From Candidatus Latescibacterota bacterium (lineage in GTDB: Bacteria; Latescibacterota; UBA2968; UBA8231), in contig JAJDYK010000233.1 in assembly GCA_022825185.1 (NCBI GenBank), positions 1 through 7,619 of the forward strand: 7,619 bases of DNA, in the 5' to 3' direction. The notes beneath the pieces are model-generated. The model was not told the DNA's origin. It ran no database searches and was given only the letters and a program-made list of their open reading frames with translations. Position numbers and translations under genes: made by a program. Shown piece after piece: positions 6,419-7,619 of this stretch; the stretch's first letter is position 1; each line of letters starts with the position of its first letter.

Positions 6419-6967
6419 TTAGATGAATATATCTCGCACCGGCAGGGTCCAGTTCGGCACTACTTCGCCGCCGTCGAGTACGTCGTCGATGGTCAGGATG
6501 CGGATGTCGCTCCGCGAGTAATGCAGGGCGACCGTTTGGGTGCTTGGATTGACGACCACGACTAAACGGGTGCCAGCGTCGAGCCAATCGGCGATCTTGT
6601 CCTCGACTTCGGCATAGGTATCGCCCGGTGAGACGACCTCGGCCGCTAGGTCGGGGGCACCGGGCCAAAAGCCTGTGGTCAGTCCCACCGCCTCAACCCG
6701 CTCGCGCCGGATGAAGGCCGCGTCTGGGGCCCGCACTACATCGGGATCCTCGGCCAGTTTGAAACCGGTTTCGGCCGCATAGACAGCACCTAGATTATGC
6801 GTCTTTACGTGTTGGAAGAGTGGCCCTGTCAAATTGAGCGCGATTCTGCCGTGTTGGTGGCCGGCTGGACTCATTTTTATCAATTCTCCTCGGACCAGTT
6901 CATAGCGGAAGCCATCGTCCTTCATCTGCAACAACTCGTCGGCGGTGATCAAATCGGTGGTCGTCAT
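6419..6967 (-). CDS. Uma2 family endonuclease (DUF820, PD-(D/E)XK fold)
   Basis: This is a 182-residue protein of the Uma2/DUF820 family, at the family's normal length. Recognisable in order are the N-terminal ITADELLQM helix (7-15), YELVRGELIKMSPAGHQHG (22-40), RAPDAAFI with the first acidic residue Asp82, LAAEVVSPGDTYAEVEDK with Glu110 and Lys124, then the WLDAGTRLVVVVNP strand (128-141). Asp82, Glu110 and nearby residues fit the PD-(D/E)XK metal site. The start at 6967 is chosen because GGAGA (6977-6973) precedes it by 5 nt and the family's N-terminus begins there; an in-frame ATG at 7003 would add 12 residues. Uma2 proteins are very abundant in cyanobacteria and some uncultured phyla, but their cellular role is poorly known. 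The gene converges on the third oxidoreductase with a 6-nt gap and no visible terminator. Confidence 0.92.
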   Translation of the reverse strand: MTTTDLITADELLQMKDDGFRYELVRGELIKMSPAGHQHGRIALNLTGPLFQHVKTHNLGAVYAAETGFKLAEDPDVVRAPDAAFIRRERVEAVGLTTGFWPGAPDLAAEVVSPGDTYAEVEDKIADWLDAGTRLVVVVNPSTQTVALHYSRSDIRILTIDDVLDGGEVVPNWTLPVRDIFI

Positions 6968-6972
6968 GGGAA

Positions 6973-6977
6973 TCTCC
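6973..6977 (-). promoter_or_regulatory. Ribosome binding site of the Uma2 gene
   Basis: GGAGA on the minus strand lies 5 nt before the ATG at 6967 and supports that start over the in-frame ATG at 7003. Confidence 0.55.
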
Positions 6978-7119
6978 ACAAGGGCAAGTAAGGCAAGAGC
7001 CACTCCAAAGAGCGGCCCTTGAGCCGACAGTACGCTGCCGGCGGGTATCTATTACATAGCTTAAGGCGGGAGCAATCCACTTACAAGATTATTCTTTTAG
7101 CTCTAGGCTTGGCCGCCAG

Positions 7120-7131
7120 TTGCGTCCGCAA
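7120..7131. other. Short inverted repeat downstream of the Rpn-like gene
   Basis: TTGCG, a 2-nt spacer and CGCAA lie in the 210-nt gap between the Rpn-like and Uma2 genes. The stem is too short and there is no T-run, so a terminator role is doubtful; it might be a protein-binding site. Nothing else recognisable was found in this gap. Confidence 0.2.
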
Positions 7132-7177
7132 GAATCAAAATTCCCCTTCCTTTATATATGTGATGTTACGCGGCACC

Positions 7178-7619
7178 CTACTCGTCGGCGTCTAACACGC
7201 GTCTAAACTCTTCAAGGCTGGGGACCTGTATGGCCGCTCGATGCAACTGCTTGAGGCGTTGCACATCGTCGATGGCCGCAATGCGGGTGGCCAACGGATC
7301 CGACGCGGCCAGCCCAAAGCGAATCTCCAGCACATCGAGCAGGTCTTCGACGGCGCGTTCGCGGCCGCCTTGCTCAATGCCTTGCTCAATGCCTTGCTCA
7401 ATGCCTTGCTCAATGCCTTGCTCAATGCCTTGCTCAATGCCTTGCTCCCACGCTCGCTTGCGCAAAGTCTCAAGTAATGGAAATTCCGCCATGATCTCCT
7501 CCGAGATAAGAGAAAAAATGGTCGATTCCTCGCACACCAACGAACTCAGCACCCCCATGTGTGCCAGCACACTCGCTTTGACCGTACGCGGGGCAGCCAA
7601 CCCCTCGGTCGTCTCCACG
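7178..7619 (-). CDS. Probable Rpn/PD-(D/E)XK nuclease-family protein, C-terminal part (5' end outside window)
   Basis: This is the last 146 residues of a protein whose frame is open to the right edge. The GTG at 7618 is therefore probably internal. The N-terminal nuclease domain is not in the window. What remains matches the usual tail of Rpn-type (recombination-promoting nuclease/putative transposase, PDDEXK_2) proteins: a helical region, a charged repeat reading AWEQ followed by six GIEQ units (about residues 56-83), then EDLLDVLEIRFG and IAAIDDVQRLKQLHRAAIQVPSLEEF. That last block is the helical domain ending many such proteins. The six GIEQ units are encoded by perfect 12-bp DNA repeats. 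The family call rests on the tail only, so it is moderate. The gene is on the same strand as the Uma2 gene, 210 nt upstream of it. Confidence 0.65.
   Translation of the reverse strand, partial: VETTEGLAAPRTVKASVLAHMGVLSSLVCEESTIFSLISEEIMAEFPLLETLRKRAWEQGIEQGIEQGIEQGIEQGIEQGIEQGGRERAVEDLLDVLEIRFGLAASDPLATRIAAIDDVQRLKQLHRAAIQVPSLEEFRRVLDADE
7369..7447. repeat. 12-bp tandem repeat, six identical units plus a partial seventh
   Basis: The plus-strand unit CTTGCTCAATGC occurs six times without a mismatch (7369-7440), followed by seven bases of a further copy (7441-7447). Read on the minus strand it encodes GIEQ repeats in the Rpn-like protein. As the unit is four codons, gain or loss of copies keeps the frame. 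Perfect identity at third codon positions suggests recent expansion by replication slippage. Confidence 0.97.

Noticed and set aside
7241..7477. Plus-strand frame with NALLNALL repeats
   Set aside because: It is the antisense reading of the GIEQ-coding repeat; the minus-strand frame has a recognisable conserved tail on both sides.

Overview
The window reads as high-G+C chromosomal DNA from a Gram-negative-type bacterium with respiratory multihaem cytochromes. Several sugar-type Gfo/Idh/MocA oxidoreductases, a Uma2 nuclease, an Rpn/PD-(D/E)XK-like protein with EQGIEQ repeats and a DUF4258/YgiT pair together resemble genomes of uncultured lineages such as Latescibacterota or Poribacteria. That placement is an impression from gene content, not a phylogenetic result.

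Layout. (1) Positions 2-1960, plus strand: two Gfo/Idh/MocA family NAD(P)-dependent oxidoreductases in tandem, the first cut by the left edge. (2) Positions 2033-2601, plus strand: a small overlapping gene pair, DUF4258 protein plus YgiT-type zinc-finger protein, visibly richer in A+T than its surroundings and resembling a toxin-antitoxin-like cassette. (3) Positions 5288 down to 2693, minus strand: a likely operon running P-loop nucleotide-kinase-like protein, then nrfH (tetrahaem quinol dehydrogenase), then nrfA (pentahaem ammonia-forming nitrite reductase). A very good sigma-70-type promoter (TTGACA, 17 nt, TATAGT) lies just upstream. (4) Positions 5450-6412, plus strand: a third Gfo/Idh/MocA oxidoreductase, divergent from that operon. 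(5) Positions 6967 down to 6419, minus strand: a Uma2-family endonuclease. (6) Positions 7619 down to 7178, minus strand: the C-terminal part of a probable Rpn-family nuclease carrying six identical 12-bp repeats.

How the genes work together. NrfH would take electrons from the menaquinol pool and pass them to NrfA, which reduces nitrite to ammonium on the periplasmic face of the membrane (DNRA or nitrite detoxification). NrfA here has five CXXCH motifs and no CXXCK, so no dedicated CXXCK haem lyase should be needed. The kinase-like gene leading the same unit lacks both the Walker A lysine and the DR motif expected of thymidylate-kinase-like enzymes, and it is the most puzzling gene in the window. 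The oxidoreductases probably act in carbohydrate or polyol metabolism, but their substrates cannot be read from sequence.

There is no tRNA, rRNA, CRISPR array or recognisable insertion sequence. No gene-free stretch exceeds 300 bases. The longest, 6968-7177 between the Uma2 and Rpn-like genes, shows only the Uma2 ribosome binding site and a minor inverted repeat.
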